A stretch of 64,000 nt of DNA from Chryseobacterium gregarium DSM 19109 (lineage in GTDB: Bacteria > Bacteroidota > Bacteroidia > Flavobacteriales > Weeksellaceae). Below the pieces are notes generated by a model, which ran no database searches, had not been told where the DNA came from, and worked only from the letters and a program-made list of their open reading frames with translations. A program made the position numbers and the translations under genes. Below are positions 1 to 9,067 of this stretch, one piece after another (within the stretch, counting starts at the first letter, position 1; each line of letters opens with the position of its first letter). The stretch lies in the NCBI RefSeq assembly GCF_000430845.1, contig NZ_KE387264.1, forward strand, positions 188,750 to 252,749. Reading direction: 5' to 3'.

Positions 1-1185
1 CACACGCAATTCAATCAGGATATTCCGTGGTCTACGATGGATATGGATTTTATGAACCTCAATCAGGCAGCTCACGGCGACCGTGAGTTCGGATTTATGG
101 TAAGCCGTCTTCGCAAAAACAGAAAAGTGGTTGTGGGACATTGGGCTGACGAAAGAGTTCAGAAACAAATCGGAGAATGGAGCCGTGTTGCAGCGGGCTG
201 GGATGATTGGCAAGGTGCAAAATTCGCCCGTTTTGGCGATAATATGAGATATGTTGCCGTTACCGATGGCGACAAAGTAGAAGCAGAAACCAAATTCGGA
301 TTTTCGGTAAACACTTGGGGAATCGGGGATTTGGTAAGCGTTGTCAATTCTATTGGTGATGGCGAAATCAAAACTTTGATTGAAGAGTATGAAGCGTCTT
401 ATAAAATGGCAGAATCTCTTCTTTCAGGCGGAAGCAAAAGAAAATCTCTTGAAGTCGCTGCAAGAATAGAATTAGGGTTGGAAAAATTTCTGAAAGACGG
501 AAATTTCAAAGGTTTCTCCGATACTTTTGAAGACCTTCACGGTTTGGAACAGCTTCCCGGAATTGCCATTCAGAGATTAATGGAAAAAGGCTACGGTTTT
601 GCCGGAGAAGGAGATTGGAAAACAGCGGCTTTAGTTCGTGCAATGAAAACAATGGGACAAGGTCTTGAAGGCGGAAATGCCTTTATGGAAGATTATACGT
701 ACCATCTCAATCCTTCAAATCCTTCGGTTTTAGGCTCACATATGCTGGAAGTTGACCCTGTTTTGGCAGTTGACAAACCATCTTGCGAGATTCATCCCTT
801 GGGAATTGGTGGCAAGGCAGATCCTGTTCGTCTGGTTTTCAATTCAAGAGGAAATATTGATTCTCTGAATGCTGCTTTGATGGATTTTGGAAATCATTTC
901 AGGCTGTTAATCAACAAAACAAAAGCATTGGAAATCACGGAAGAATTACCAAAACTTCCTGTGGCAAGAGTCCTTTGGAAGCCGCTTCCGGATTTGTACA
1001 CGGCGGCAGAAGCATGGATTTTGGCTGGTGGAGCACATCATACGTGTTATAGTGAAAACATCAGTGCGGAACAATTAGAAGATTTTGCAGAAATTGCAGG
1101 AATTGAATCTCTTGTTATTGATGAAGATACGAAAATCCGTGATTTCAAGAATACCCTTCGCTGGAATGAAATTTATTGTCGTTAA
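1..1185 (+). CDS. araA: L-arabinose isomerase, 3' part (5' end outside window)
   Basis: Converts L-arabinose to L-ribulose, the first step of arabinose catabolism in the cytoplasm. The reading frame is open from base 1, so an ATG at 37 is internal. About 394 C-terminal residues are present, against roughly 490-500 for the family. The stretches IPWS-x-MDMDFMNLNQAAHGDREFG and KVVVGHW near the start, and the HPLGIGGKADPVRLVF block in the C-terminal third, are characteristic of AraA. It sits 21 bases upstream of an aldose epimerase and a sodium/sugar symporter, fitting an arabinose operon. An AraR-type regulator lies about 7 kb downstream. Confidence 0.95.
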   Translation, partial: HTQFNQDIPWSTMDMDFMNLNQAAHGDREFGFMVSRLRKNRKVVVGHWADERVQKQIGEWSRVAAGWDDWQGAKFARFGDNMRYVAVTDGDKVEAETKFGFSVNTWGIGDLVSVVNSIGDGEIKTLIEEYEASYKMAESLLSGGSKRKSLEVAARIELGLEKFLKDGNFKGFSDTFEDLHGLEQLPGIAIQRLMEKGYGFAGEGDWKTAALVRAMKTMGQGLEGGNAFMEDYTYHLNPSNPSVLGSHMLEVDPVLAVDKPSCEIHPLGIGGKADPVRLVFNSRGNIDSLNAALMDFGNHFRLLINKTKALEITEELPKLPVARVLWKPLPDLYTAAEAWILAGGAHHTCYSENISAEQLEDFAEIAGIESLVIDEDTKIRDFKNTLRWNEIYCR

Positions 1186-1206
1186 ACTTGCAAAATCATT
1201 CAAACT

Positions 1207-2364
1207 ATGAAAAAAATAAGTTATAATCTGATTATTATTGCACTTTTATGTATTTTCGGCTGCAATAAAAAAGAAACTCATCAAAAAATGGATTCAGAAC
1301 AAATGGAAAACATACAGGTTTCAGATTACGGAATGACAGCGAAAGGCGATTCCATTAAAAAATATACCTTAACGAATAAAAATGGGATGAAGGTGGAAGT
1401 CATCAATTTTGGTGGAATTATCACTTCGCTCACGGCTCCCGATAAGAACGGAAAATATGAGGATGTCGTTTTAGGTTTCACAAAACCTGAAGATTATTTC
1501 AACGGAAATCCTTACTACTTCGGAGCTTTGATTGGTCGTTACGGAAACAGAATTGCCAACGCCAAGTTCACTTTGGAAGGTAAAACTTACGACATCGACA
1601 AAAATGACGGACCGAACAGCCTTCACGGTGGAAAAGAAGGTTTCCATACCAAATTCTGGAATATTGAGCCTGTAAAAGATGCGAAATTTCCAACTTTGAA
1701 ATTGACGTACACAAGTGCAGACGGCGAAGAAGGTTATCCCGGAAAACTTTCGACAACTGTTTTATATACTTTGACAGACGACAATGCTTTGGAAATTTCC
1801 TACCAAGCAACGACGGATAAAGAAACGGTTGTTAATCTTACCCAACATTCATACTTCAATCTTTCAGGGAATTTCTCAAAAACGATTACCGACCACGAAT
1901 TACAGATAAATGCTGATAAATTCACACCGGTTAATGAAACTTTAATTCCTACTGGAGAACAGAAAGCCGTAAAAGGAAGTCCGTTTGATTTCACAGTTTC
2001 AAAACCGATTGGAAAAGATATCAATGCTGCAGACGATCAGTTGAAAAAAGGAAAAGGCTACGATCACAACTGGATTCTAAACGGAAGCGGAATGAGAAGC
2101 ATTGCCAAAGTATATCATCCTGAATCAGGAAGAGTGATGGAAGTTTTAACAGACGAACCGGGTGTTCAGTTCTATTCCGGAAATTTCCTTGACGGTAAAT
2201 TTGATACCAAAACTGGCGGAAAAAATGAATTCCGAACAGGTTTTTGCTTAGAAACTCAGCATTTCCCGGATTCTCCGAATCAGTCTTCTTTCCCTTCAAC
2301 GGAGCTGAAGCCGGGACAAAAATATCAGACTAAAACGATTTATAAATTCTCAGTTAAAAAATAA
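1207..2364 (+). CDS. galM: Aldose 1-epimerase (mutarotase), lipoprotein
   Basis: Interconverts alpha and beta anomers of aldoses such as arabinose or galactose. The N-terminus is a lipoprotein signal peptide with the lipobox Cys at residue 19, so the enzyme is probably anchored in the periplasm. Family landmarks are NFGGIITSL early on, GRYGNRIANAKF in the first third, QHSYFNLSG with the catalytic-type His, and CLETQHFPDSPN with the catalytic-type Glu near the C-terminus. Its 385 residues fit the lipoprotein subgroup of GalM. It lies between araA and a symporter with 3 bases to the latter, so a role in presenting the right anomer for uptake or isomerisation is likely. Confidence 0.93.
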   Translation: MKKISYNLIIIALLCIFGCNKKETHQKMDSEQMENIQVSDYGMTAKGDSIKKYTLTNKNGMKVEVINFGGIITSLTAPDKNGKYEDVVLGFTKPEDYFNGNPYYFGALIGRYGNRIANAKFTLEGKTYDIDKNDGPNSLHGGKEGFHTKFWNIEPVKDAKFPTLKLTYTSADGEEGYPGKLSTTVLYTLTDDNALEISYQATTDKETVVNLTQHSYFNLSGNFSKTITDHELQINADKFTPVNETLIPTGEQKAVKGSPFDFTVSKPIGKDINAADDQLKKGKGYDHNWILNGSGMRSIAKVYHPESGRVMEVLTDEPGVQFYSGNFLDGKFDTKTGGKNEFRTGFCLETQHFPDSPNQSSFPSTELKPGQKYQTKTIYKFSVKK

Positions 2365-2367
2365 AGT

Positions 2368-4095
2368 ATGGGAAACTTAGCAACTATTGATATCATCATA
2401 TTTCTTGTTTATTTTGTGGTGGTGGCCGGTTACGGAATCTGGATTTACAACAGGAAAAAATCCGCAGCTACAGGCAGTAAAGATTATTTCCTTGCAGAAG
2501 GTTCACTCACCTGGTGGGCGATTGGCGCCAGTTTGATTGCGTCCAACATTTCGGCGGAACAGTTCATCGGGATGAGTGGCGAAGGGTTTTTCGTAGGAAT
2601 TGCTGTGGCAGCTTACGAATGGATTGCAGCAATTGCATTGATTATCATTGCCGTTTGGTTCATTCCGATTTACCTCAAGAATAAGATTTATACGATGCCC
2701 CAATTTCTTGAAACCCGTTACAATAAATCGGTTTCGTTGATTATGGCGGTTTTCTGGCTGTTTTTATACGTCATTGTAAATTTGACTTCAATTCTTTATC
2801 TGGGAGCTTTGGCTATTGATACTTTATTGGGCGGAGATAATCTTCATATCATTATGATCGGATTGCTTCTGATGGCTTTGCTGATTGGTTTAGGCGGAAT
2901 GAAAGTAATCGGATATACCGACGTTATTCAGGTAGCTGTTTTGATTATCGGAGGTTTTGCAACGGTTTATATGGCGCTTCAGATTGTTGACCAGAGAATC
3001 AATGGAGCAGCTGTAGGAAACGCTTTAGCAGGTTTTCAGACTTTGATGAACGAAGCACCACAACATTTTAAATTAATGCTTGATAAGCCGACAGTTACAA
3101 CAACAACTTTAGCAATGCCGGAAAATTTAAGTGTTCAGAAATATGTGGTTCTGCCAGGATTAGCAATGTATTTTGCAGGTCAGTGGATTGTAAACCTGAA
3201 TTATTGGGGATGTAATCAATACATTACACAACGTGCTTTAGGCGCTGATTTGAAAACCGCAAGAACCGGAATTTTATTCGCAGGATTTTTGAAATTATTT
3301 ATGCCGATTATCGTAATGCTTCCTGGAATTGCAGCGTATGTTTTATATACAAAAGGACATTTGCCAGGTTTCAATGGTGTGAAAGACGGTGCCTATTCAG
3401 CTATTTTAGGGTTTTTGCCAACCGGATTGAAAGGTCTTGCAGTTGCAGCACTTACCGCAGCAATTGTGGCATCTTTGGCAGGAAAAGTAAACAGTATTTC
3501 GACGATTTTTACTTTGGATATTTATAAAAAATACCTGAAAGCCGATGCAACCGAAATCGAAATGGTAAGAACAGGACGTTGGGCAATTATCATTGCAATG
3601 GCTGTTGCTTTGGCATTTACCTGGACGGATGTTTTGGGAATCGGAGGAGAAGGTGGTTTCACATTCATCCAGAAATATACAGGATTTATCAGTCCGGGTG
3701 TTTTTGCGATGTTCCTTTTGGGAATGTTTTGGAAGAGAACTACGGGAACTGCAGCTTTAGTCGGTGTTCTTCTGGGCTTTTTACTGGCGATTTTCTTCAA
3801 CAGTTTTGCAGTAGATATTTTCGGGAAAGAGACTTGGTTATACACCGCTTTCACATATGAAAAATTAGAGAACGGCGTAGTTCACACGATTACAGAAATT
3901 CCGTTCCTGATTAATATGGGATGGTCGTTCTTTATCACGGTTGCTGTGATGGTGATGATAAGTTTATCTGGTCCGAAAGTGAATCCAAAAGCTTTCGCGA
4001 TCGATGCGACAATGTTTAAAGTAGATAACAGAACTTTGGTTATGATTGTAGTGACGGTTCTTTTACTGACCGCACTTTACGTAAGATTCTGGTAA
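2368..4095 (+). CDS. Sodium/solute symporter (SSS family), SGLT-like sugar transporter
   Basis: Predicted inner-membrane Na+-coupled sugar importer, 575 residues with about 14 hydrophobic segments. Family signatures include TGSKDYFLAEGSLTWWAIGASLIASNISAEQFIG near residues 35-70, the YTDVIQV segment near 185, and QYITQRALGA near 285. These resemble Vibrio SGLT-type transporters. It follows the epimerase by 3 bases and is closed by a strong hairpin terminator, so araA-galM-symporter is probably one unit. L-arabinose or a related pentose is the likely substrate from context; galactose cannot be excluded. Confidence 0.93.
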   Translation: MGNLATIDIIIFLVYFVVVAGYGIWIYNRKKSAATGSKDYFLAEGSLTWWAIGASLIASNISAEQFIGMSGEGFFVGIAVAAYEWIAAIALIIIAVWFIPIYLKNKIYTMPQFLETRYNKSVSLIMAVFWLFLYVIVNLTSILYLGALAIDTLLGGDNLHIIMIGLLLMALLIGLGGMKVIGYTDVIQVAVLIIGGFATVYMALQIVDQRINGAAVGNALAGFQTLMNEAPQHFKLMLDKPTVTTTTLAMPENLSVQKYVVLPGLAMYFAGQWIVNLNYWGCNQYITQRALGADLKTARTGILFAGFLKLFMPIIVMLPGIAAYVLYTKGHLPGFNGVKDGAYSAILGFLPTGLKGLAVAALTAAIVASLAGKVNSISTIFTLDIYKKYLKADATEIEMVRTGRWAIIIAMAVALAFTWTDVLGIGGEGGFTFIQKYTGFISPGVFAMFLLGMFWKRTTGTAALVGVLLGFLLAIFFNSFAVDIFGKETWLYTAFTYEKLENGVVHTITEIPFLINMGWSFFITVAVMVMISLSGPKVNPKAFAIDATMFKVDNRTLVMIVVTVLLLTALYVRFW

Positions 4096-4116
4096 TTTTA
4101 AGATAAGTTATAAATT

Positions 4117-4145
4117 AGGATGTCATTATTTGGCATCCTATTTTT
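4117..4145 (+). terminator. Rho-independent terminator after the arabinose transporter
   Basis: An inverted repeat AGGATGTC / GGCATCCT with a 7-base loop is followed by TATTTTTG. It sits 22 bases after the symporter stop and closes the araA-galM-symporter unit. Confidence 0.8.
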
Positions 4146-4188
4146 GTTTATGGCTTAAAATCATAAATTTGTAGTATATTAAAATAAA

Positions 4189-5157
4189 ATGGATACAAGG
4201 TTTACGAGCATTATTCAACTCATTAAGCAATCCAGGAACAATGCAATCAAAGCTGTAAATGCCGAATTGATTAATCTCTACTGGAACATTGGAGAACATA
4301 TCAGTAAAAAGATCGAGCAATCGGAATGGGGAGATTCTGTAGTAAAAGATTTAGCTCAGTATATTCAAACAAGCGAACCCGAAATAAAAGGTTTCTCTGA
4401 TAAAAATATTTGGAGAATGAAGCAGTTTTATGAAGTGTATAAGGATTTTCCAAAACTCTCACCACTGGTGAGAGAAATTAGCTGGACAAATAATATGCTC
4501 ATTTTTTCAAGGTGTAAAACTATTGAAGAAAAAGAATTTTATATTAAACTTGTTAAACGAGAAAATTATAGTAAAAGAGAACTCGACCGGCAAATTTCAA
4601 GTAGCCTTTTTGAGCGGACAATGATAGGGAATTCAAAGCTCTCAACTACGTTGGGAGAAAATAACCACGAGCTTACAAAAACCTTCAAAGATAGTTATGT
4701 ATTTGAGTTCTTAAATTTAGAAGAGCCATACAGCGAAAATGATTTACAGCGTGGTTTGGTAAGACAAATGAAGAGTTTCATACTTGAACTTGGAAAAGAC
4801 TTCATATTTATAGGAGAAGAATACAAATTACAAGTTGGTAACAGTGATTTTTTTATTGATTTACTTTTTTACCACCGTGGCCTGCAATGTCTGGTTGCAT
4901 TTGAACTGAAAGCCGATAAATTTAAACCTGAGCATTTAGGACAATTGAATTTTTATTTGGAAGCACTAGATCGGGATGTTAAAAAAAACAATGAAAATCC
5001 TACTATTGGAATTTTGTTGTGTAAAGACAAAGACCGTGAGGTGGTTGAGTATGCGTTGAGCAGAAATCTTTCACCAACAATGGTTTCCGAGTATAAGACT
5101 CAGCTGCCGGATAAGAAACTATTACAACAAAAATTACACGAATTATTTGATAATTAA
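4189..5157 (+). CDS. YhcG-like protein with DUF1016 N-domain and PD-(D/E)XK nuclease domain
   Basis: Uncharacterised nuclease-fold protein of 322 residues. The N-terminal half matches the DUF1016/YhcG pattern: YWNIGEHIS near 28-36, FSDKNIWRMKQFYEVY near 78-93, and a conserved LSPLVREISWTNNMLI block. The C-terminal half carries a PD-(D/E)XK core: YKLQVGNSDFFIDLLFYHRGL, then VAFELKADKFKPEHLGQLNFYLEALD, giving D and ExK residues. It is flanked by terminators and unrelated genes, so it appears to be a stand-alone gene. Homologues are often found near defence or mobile genes, but nothing here proves that role. Confidence 0.85.
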   Translation: MDTRFTSIIQLIKQSRNNAIKAVNAELINLYWNIGEHISKKIEQSEWGDSVVKDLAQYIQTSEPEIKGFSDKNIWRMKQFYEVYKDFPKLSPLVREISWTNNMLIFSRCKTIEEKEFYIKLVKRENYSKRELDRQISSSLFERTMIGNSKLSTTLGENNHELTKTFKDSYVFEFLNLEEPYSENDLQRGLVRQMKSFILELGKDFIFIGEEYKLQVGNSDFFIDLLFYHRGLQCLVAFELKADKFKPEHLGQLNFYLEALDRDVKKNNENPTIGILLCKDKDREVVEYALSRNLSPTMVSEYKTQLPDKKLLQQKLHELFDN

Positions 5158-5229
5158 AAATAAACTTCTTTTAAAAAGGACATTCAAAAAACAGATTAAA
5201 TAATTTGCCAAAAGCCTTTAACAAAAACT

Positions 5230-5853
5230 TTGAAAAAATATCTCCTTTTCATCGATACTGAAACCACGGGCATCCCGAAACGCTGGGATTTACCTTATTC
5301 TGAAACTGACAATTGGCCTTCAGCAGTTCAGGTTTCGTGGATTGTTTATGATGAAAACGGGGTCGAGATTAAAAGAGAAAATTGTTATATTGATGTTGAT
5401 GATTTAAAAATTAGTACCAAATCTTTTAAAATACACGGAATTACCAAAGAATTTTTAAGCAAAAACGGACAAGCAAGAAGTTTTGTTTTAGAAAAACTTT
5501 CATCAGATATTCGGCAATATCAACCGGTAATTATTGGACATTTCACAGAATTTGATATTCATACGCTGAGTTGTGATTTTTATAGAGCAGGTCTCGAAAA
5601 TCCTTTCCAGCAAAGTATGTTTTATTGCACAATGCTTAAAAGCAAAGATTATAATTTGAACCCAGGCATAATTTATCTTCGTTTGAACCGGCTTTTTGAA
5701 TTTCTTTTTAATGAAAAAATGCAGCCTTCTCACAACGCTATGATTGATGCGGAAATAACGGCAAAATGTTTCTTTGAAATTCGTTCTCGTGGAGAAATTT
5801 CGGAAGAAGAATTTCAGAAAATCCATCACGAAATTATAGCTACATTAAAATGA
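5230..5853 (+). CDS. DEDDh-type 3'-5' exonuclease
   Basis: Predicted exonuclease of the DnaQ-like superfamily, 207 residues. Exo I is LFIDTETTGIP near residue 6, Exo II is GHFTEFDIHTL near residue 104, and Exo III is HNAMIDAEITAKCFFE near residue 164, which supplies the His of the DEDDh subclass. The only start that preserves Exo I is TTG at 5230, since the first strand containing the catalytic DxE begins a few codons later. There is no polymerase domain, so it may act in DNA repair, RNA turnover or as an accessory proofreading enzyme. Confidence 0.85.
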   Translation: MKKYLLFIDTETTGIPKRWDLPYSETDNWPSAVQVSWIVYDENGVEIKRENCYIDVDDLKISTKSFKIHGITKEFLSKNGQARSFVLEKLSSDIRQYQPVIIGHFTEFDIHTLSCDFYRAGLENPFQQSMFYCTMLKSKDYNLNPGIIYLRLNRLFEFLFNEKMQPSHNAMIDAEITAKCFFEIRSRGEISEEEFQKIHHEIIATLK

Positions 5854-5910
5854 GATAGAATAATTATTGAAATATTTTTAAATTTTAACCAACTGATGGT
5901 GAGTTTAATG

Positions 5911-5940
5911 TCTGAAATCTAATATCTAGCATCTAATTAA
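5911..5940. repeat. Intergenic TCTAATATCTA-type repeat
   Basis: A run of TCTAATATCTA-like units lies directly before the next start codon. Similar runs occur at 13426-13470 and 16314-16345, also just upstream of genes. This sequence class is common in Chryseobacterium intergenic DNA; its function is unknown. Confidence 0.55.
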
Positions 5941-5945
5941 TCCTT

Positions 5946-7853
5946 ATGGAAGAAAAAATTATTTCATTATTAAAAATAACAGAACCTTTCCATCTTTTAC
6001 CTGAAACGGTTCTTGCCGAGATCTCTGAAACATTGATCAAAACTGAGTTTTCTAAAGATACGCTGATTTATCGTCAGGATGTGACAGAGATGACCGGCGT
6101 AAGCATTATAGCATTCGGAGAATATGAAACCTTTTTTTTCGACGCTTCAGAAAACAAAAGAGCGGTAACCAAACATCATAAACCTTATTGTTTTGGCGGA
6201 ATTTCCATTATTCTGAACCGGGTTCGTGCATTAAAATCGGCCATAGCCAAAAAAGGGACCGTGGTGTACACCTTACCCAGAAAGGAATTTTACGAATTGT
6301 GCAATGCCTACGAAGATTTTTTCCACTACTTCACTTCAGATTTTGGCAAGAAAATGCTGGATGAAGAGTTTTCACACTTTGTAAAAACACCTGCTACTTT
6401 CGAGGAAAGTTATTTTGCAGCCGATCAATTATATTCAAGAAAAATTGAAGGAATTGCCTACAAAAGCATTATTTCTTGCGAAGAAAATACACCCGTTTTT
6501 GAAGCCGCTAAAATAATGGCTGCCAATAAGGTAAGCTGTATTTTTATCAGAAAATCGGGGAGTGACGAGATTATCGGTTATGCTACCGATATTACTTTAA
6601 GAGATAATGTCATCGCCCGTTGTCTGGATTCAAAAATTGCCATTTCGGAAGTGATGGATAATCCGATTGTTAGCATTTCCACCGATGCCTATTTGTATGA
6701 AGCCGTTCTGATGATGTTCAAAACCAAATCAAGGTATCTTTTGGTGAAAAACAAAGAAGATTATGTCGGTTTTCTAAGCAGAAACCGTTTGCTGAGCGAG
6801 CAGGCGCAGAGTCCGCTGGTTTTTATCCAGTCCGTAAAGCAGGTAGAAAATATCGAAGAGCTCCGCAAAAAATGGAATCAGGTTCCGGATATCATCAATC
6901 AGCTTTTGGGAAGGGGAGTACACGGCGAAATTGCCAGTCAGGTCATCACCACGATTGCCGACACCATTACCGGAAAAGTGATAGAAAAAGTGATTAAAGA
7001 AATAGGAAAGCCTCCTTCGAAATTTGCCTTCATTGTCACAGGAAGCGAAGGAAGAAAAGAGCAGACATTGAGTACCGACCAGGATAACGGGATCATCTAC
7101 GAAGACAAAGCGAATGAACACCGGGAGATGGTGCGGGAATATTTTCTGGAGTTTGCCAAAAGAGTTTCAGACGACCTCAATAGGATTGGTTTTGAATACT
7201 GCAAAGGCGGTTTTATGGCGAGCAATCCGAAATGGACGCATTCCCTTTCTCACTGGAAAAGAAATTATATCCAATGGATTGAAGAATCTGTGCCGGAAAA
7301 TGCAATGAAATTTTCTACATTCTTTGATTTCCGTTTTATTTACGGTGATGAAAATATCGTGCGTGAACTGAAAACATTTATCAAAGAAAAACTCGTTTCT
7401 CCCAATCAGCTATTTTTTGCGCACATCGCCAAAAATGCATTGCAGTATGAACCACCTTTGACCTTTTTCAAAAAAATAAAGACGCAGACTATCGGGAAAT
7501 CAGAAGTTTTCGATATCAAAACAGCGATGTCTCCAATGGTAGATCTGGTTCGTGTCTACGCACTGAAAAATCAATTGGAAATAGAAAATACCGGTGAAAG
7601 AATGAAAAAACTGACGGAAATGGGGATTTTCACTCAGGAGCAATATAACGAAATGCATCAGTCATATTATTATCTGATGGCGCTCCGCTTAAAAAATCAG
7701 GCAAATCAAATCAATATTGATAAAAAACACCCTGATAATTATGTCGAAATCAGTAAGCTAACGAAGATAGAAAGAGTAACCTTAATCGAAATTTTCAAGA
7801 CGATTGCCAATTTTCAGCTGGGAATCAAAGTGAAATTTACCGGCAGTTTTTAA
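5946..7853 (+). CDS. Cyclic-nucleotide-binding/CBS/DUF294 nucleotidyltransferase-like protein
   Basis: Predicted cytoplasmic signalling protein of 635 residues. The N-terminal 140 residues resemble a cAMP-receptor-type beta-roll. Two CBS motifs follow at about 170-285. Then a DUF294 putative nucleotidyltransferase domain carries GSEGRKEQTLSTDQDNGIIY near 365-385, with the G-S and D-x-D of the pol-beta superfamily. A helical DUF294 C-terminal domain completes it. The arrangement resembles proteins tied to DNA polymerase III epsilon-like exonucleases in other bacteria, and the preceding gene is indeed an exonuclease. Ligand and substrate are unknown. Confidence 0.88.
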   Translation: MEEKIISLLKITEPFHLLPETVLAEISETLIKTEFSKDTLIYRQDVTEMTGVSIIAFGEYETFFFDASENKRAVTKHHKPYCFGGISIILNRVRALKSAIAKKGTVVYTLPRKEFYELCNAYEDFFHYFTSDFGKKMLDEEFSHFVKTPATFEESYFAADQLYSRKIEGIAYKSIISCEENTPVFEAAKIMAANKVSCIFIRKSGSDEIIGYATDITLRDNVIARCLDSKIAISEVMDNPIVSISTDAYLYEAVLMMFKTKSRYLLVKNKEDYVGFLSRNRLLSEQAQSPLVFIQSVKQVENIEELRKKWNQVPDIINQLLGRGVHGEIASQVITTIADTITGKVIEKVIKEIGKPPSKFAFIVTGSEGRKEQTLSTDQDNGIIYEDKANEHREMVREYFLEFAKRVSDDLNRIGFEYCKGGFMASNPKWTHSLSHWKRNYIQWIEESVPENAMKFSTFFDFRFIYGDENIVRELKTFIKEKLVSPNQLFFAHIAKNALQYEPPLTFFKKIKTQTIGKSEVFDIKTAMSPMVDLVRVYALKNQLEIENTGERMKKLTEMGIFTQEQYNEMHQSYYYLMALRLKNQANQINIDKKHPDNYVEISKLTKIERVTLIEIFKTIANFQLGIKVKFTGSF

Positions 7854-7855
7854 GC

Positions 7856-8545
7856 TTAAATTTTAAACATAAAACCTTCTGCTATTTTCTTATTGTATTT
7901 TGCCTCATCGAAAGTGTAAAGGAATGACCCTTTTTTAGACGAGCTCATATCTTTTTCGTTGGTTTTTACCAGTACATCCAGTGCATTGATTTTGCTGGTG
8001 AAATTCCGTTTGTCGTATTGCTCGTCAAAGATTGCTTCGTAAAGATTCTGAAGGTCTTTCATTGTGAATTTTTCCGGCAGAAGCTCAAAACCGATAGGTC
8101 TTGTGCTTGCTCTTCTTCTCAGCCTCAGAACAGCATCTTTTACCATGGCATTATGGTCAAAAATAAGGTCAGGACGGTCTTTCAGGTCAAACCATTTGGC
8201 ATTGTATTTTTCATTGATTTGAATATTATCCTGGATATTGATCAAAGCATAATACGAAATTGACATAATTCTGGCGGTTGGCTCACGGTCAATTTCTGTA
8301 TAAGTTTCAAGTTGTTCAAGGTAAATGTTTTCAAGCCCGGTCAAAGTATTCAGGACACGAGTGGCGGCCTGGTCAGAACTTTCTTTATCATCGACAAAGC
8401 CACCCATAAGAGACCATTCCCCTTTCTTCGGTTCAAAATTTCTTTGGACCAGAAGAATTTTCAGTTCATCCCCGTCAAAACCGAAAATGATACAGTCCAC
8501 TGCCACAAGATGTTTGGGATAATTAAGATAATTTTCTTCCATCAA
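7856..8545 (-). CDS. araR: AraR-type transcriptional regulator with a degenerate Nudix domain
   Basis: Predicted regulator of arabinose utilisation in Bacteroidota: a Nudix-fold effector domain fused to a C-terminal winged helix, 229 residues. The Nudix box starting at GGFVDDKESSDQ keeps the first G and E. The REUxEE catalytic segment reads RVLNTLTG, so the metal-binding glutamates are replaced, as expected for a sugar sensor rather than a hydrolase. The winged-helix part begins near RRRASTRPIGFELLPEKFTMKDLQNLYEAIF. It converges on the DUF294 gene and is divergent from GH127, and sits between the arabinose block and the hemicellulase cluster. Identification as AraR is from family knowledge plus context. 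Confidence 0.85.
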   Translation of the reverse strand: MMEENYLNYPKHLVAVDCIIFGFDGDELKILLVQRNFEPKKGEWSLMGGFVDDKESSDQAATRVLNTLTGLENIYLEQLETYTEIDREPTARIMSISYYALINIQDNIQINEKYNAKWFDLKDRPDLIFDHNAMVKDAVLRLRRRASTRPIGFELLPEKFTMKDLQNLYEAIFDEQYDKRNFTSKINALDVLVKTNEKDMSSSKKGSFLYTFDEAKYNKKIAEGFMFKI

Positions 8546-9067
8546 AAAATGATTTTATACAAAGTTAATTTTTTTAAGGTAGATATTAATATGAAATGTA
8601 AATAAATGTATTTGGTACACTTTATTTCTTGTTCATAATTTTTTTTGAGAATTTACTGGATCTAGGCTTCATTTCAGGGAATTATTTTTACCATTTAAAT
8701 GGTTTATTTGCCGAAATTACTATGAATTCAATATGAATACAATGTTAAAAATATGTTAAAAATTAAATAAAGTATTTCATTCAGATTTTGGTGAGGGTTA
8801 TTATTTAAATACGATAAGTCAGCGTATAAATTTTCGAAGTCTTTTATGAATATACAGTATTTATTTTGATAATGACGAAATTACATTTATTTAATTGATA
8901 TTCTATTGTTTGCCTATTCTTGTTTTTTATGATAAGGTGGCCTTTTATTCAACCTTTTTGCCTTATTCTGAAAAGCTCTTTCAACAGGCATTATTTCAAA
9001 ATGATGAAAATTGTTTGTTATCTGGTTACTTTCTTTTATTTTAGAAATGTAGAAATAACATTTATTA
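8546..9067. other. Divergent control region between araR and GH127
   Basis: About 520 bases of very AT-rich DNA with no convincing gene. It must hold the promoters for araR and for the divergent GH127 gene. I see repeated TATGAAT / ATGTTAAAAAT elements near 8700-8765 that could be regulator sites, but no clear palindromic operator. Confidence 0.4.

Noticed and set aside
3579..3860. 93-codon frame inside the symporter gene
   Set aside because: Shadow of the SSS transporter in another frame, with an implausible Cys/Gly/Arg composition.
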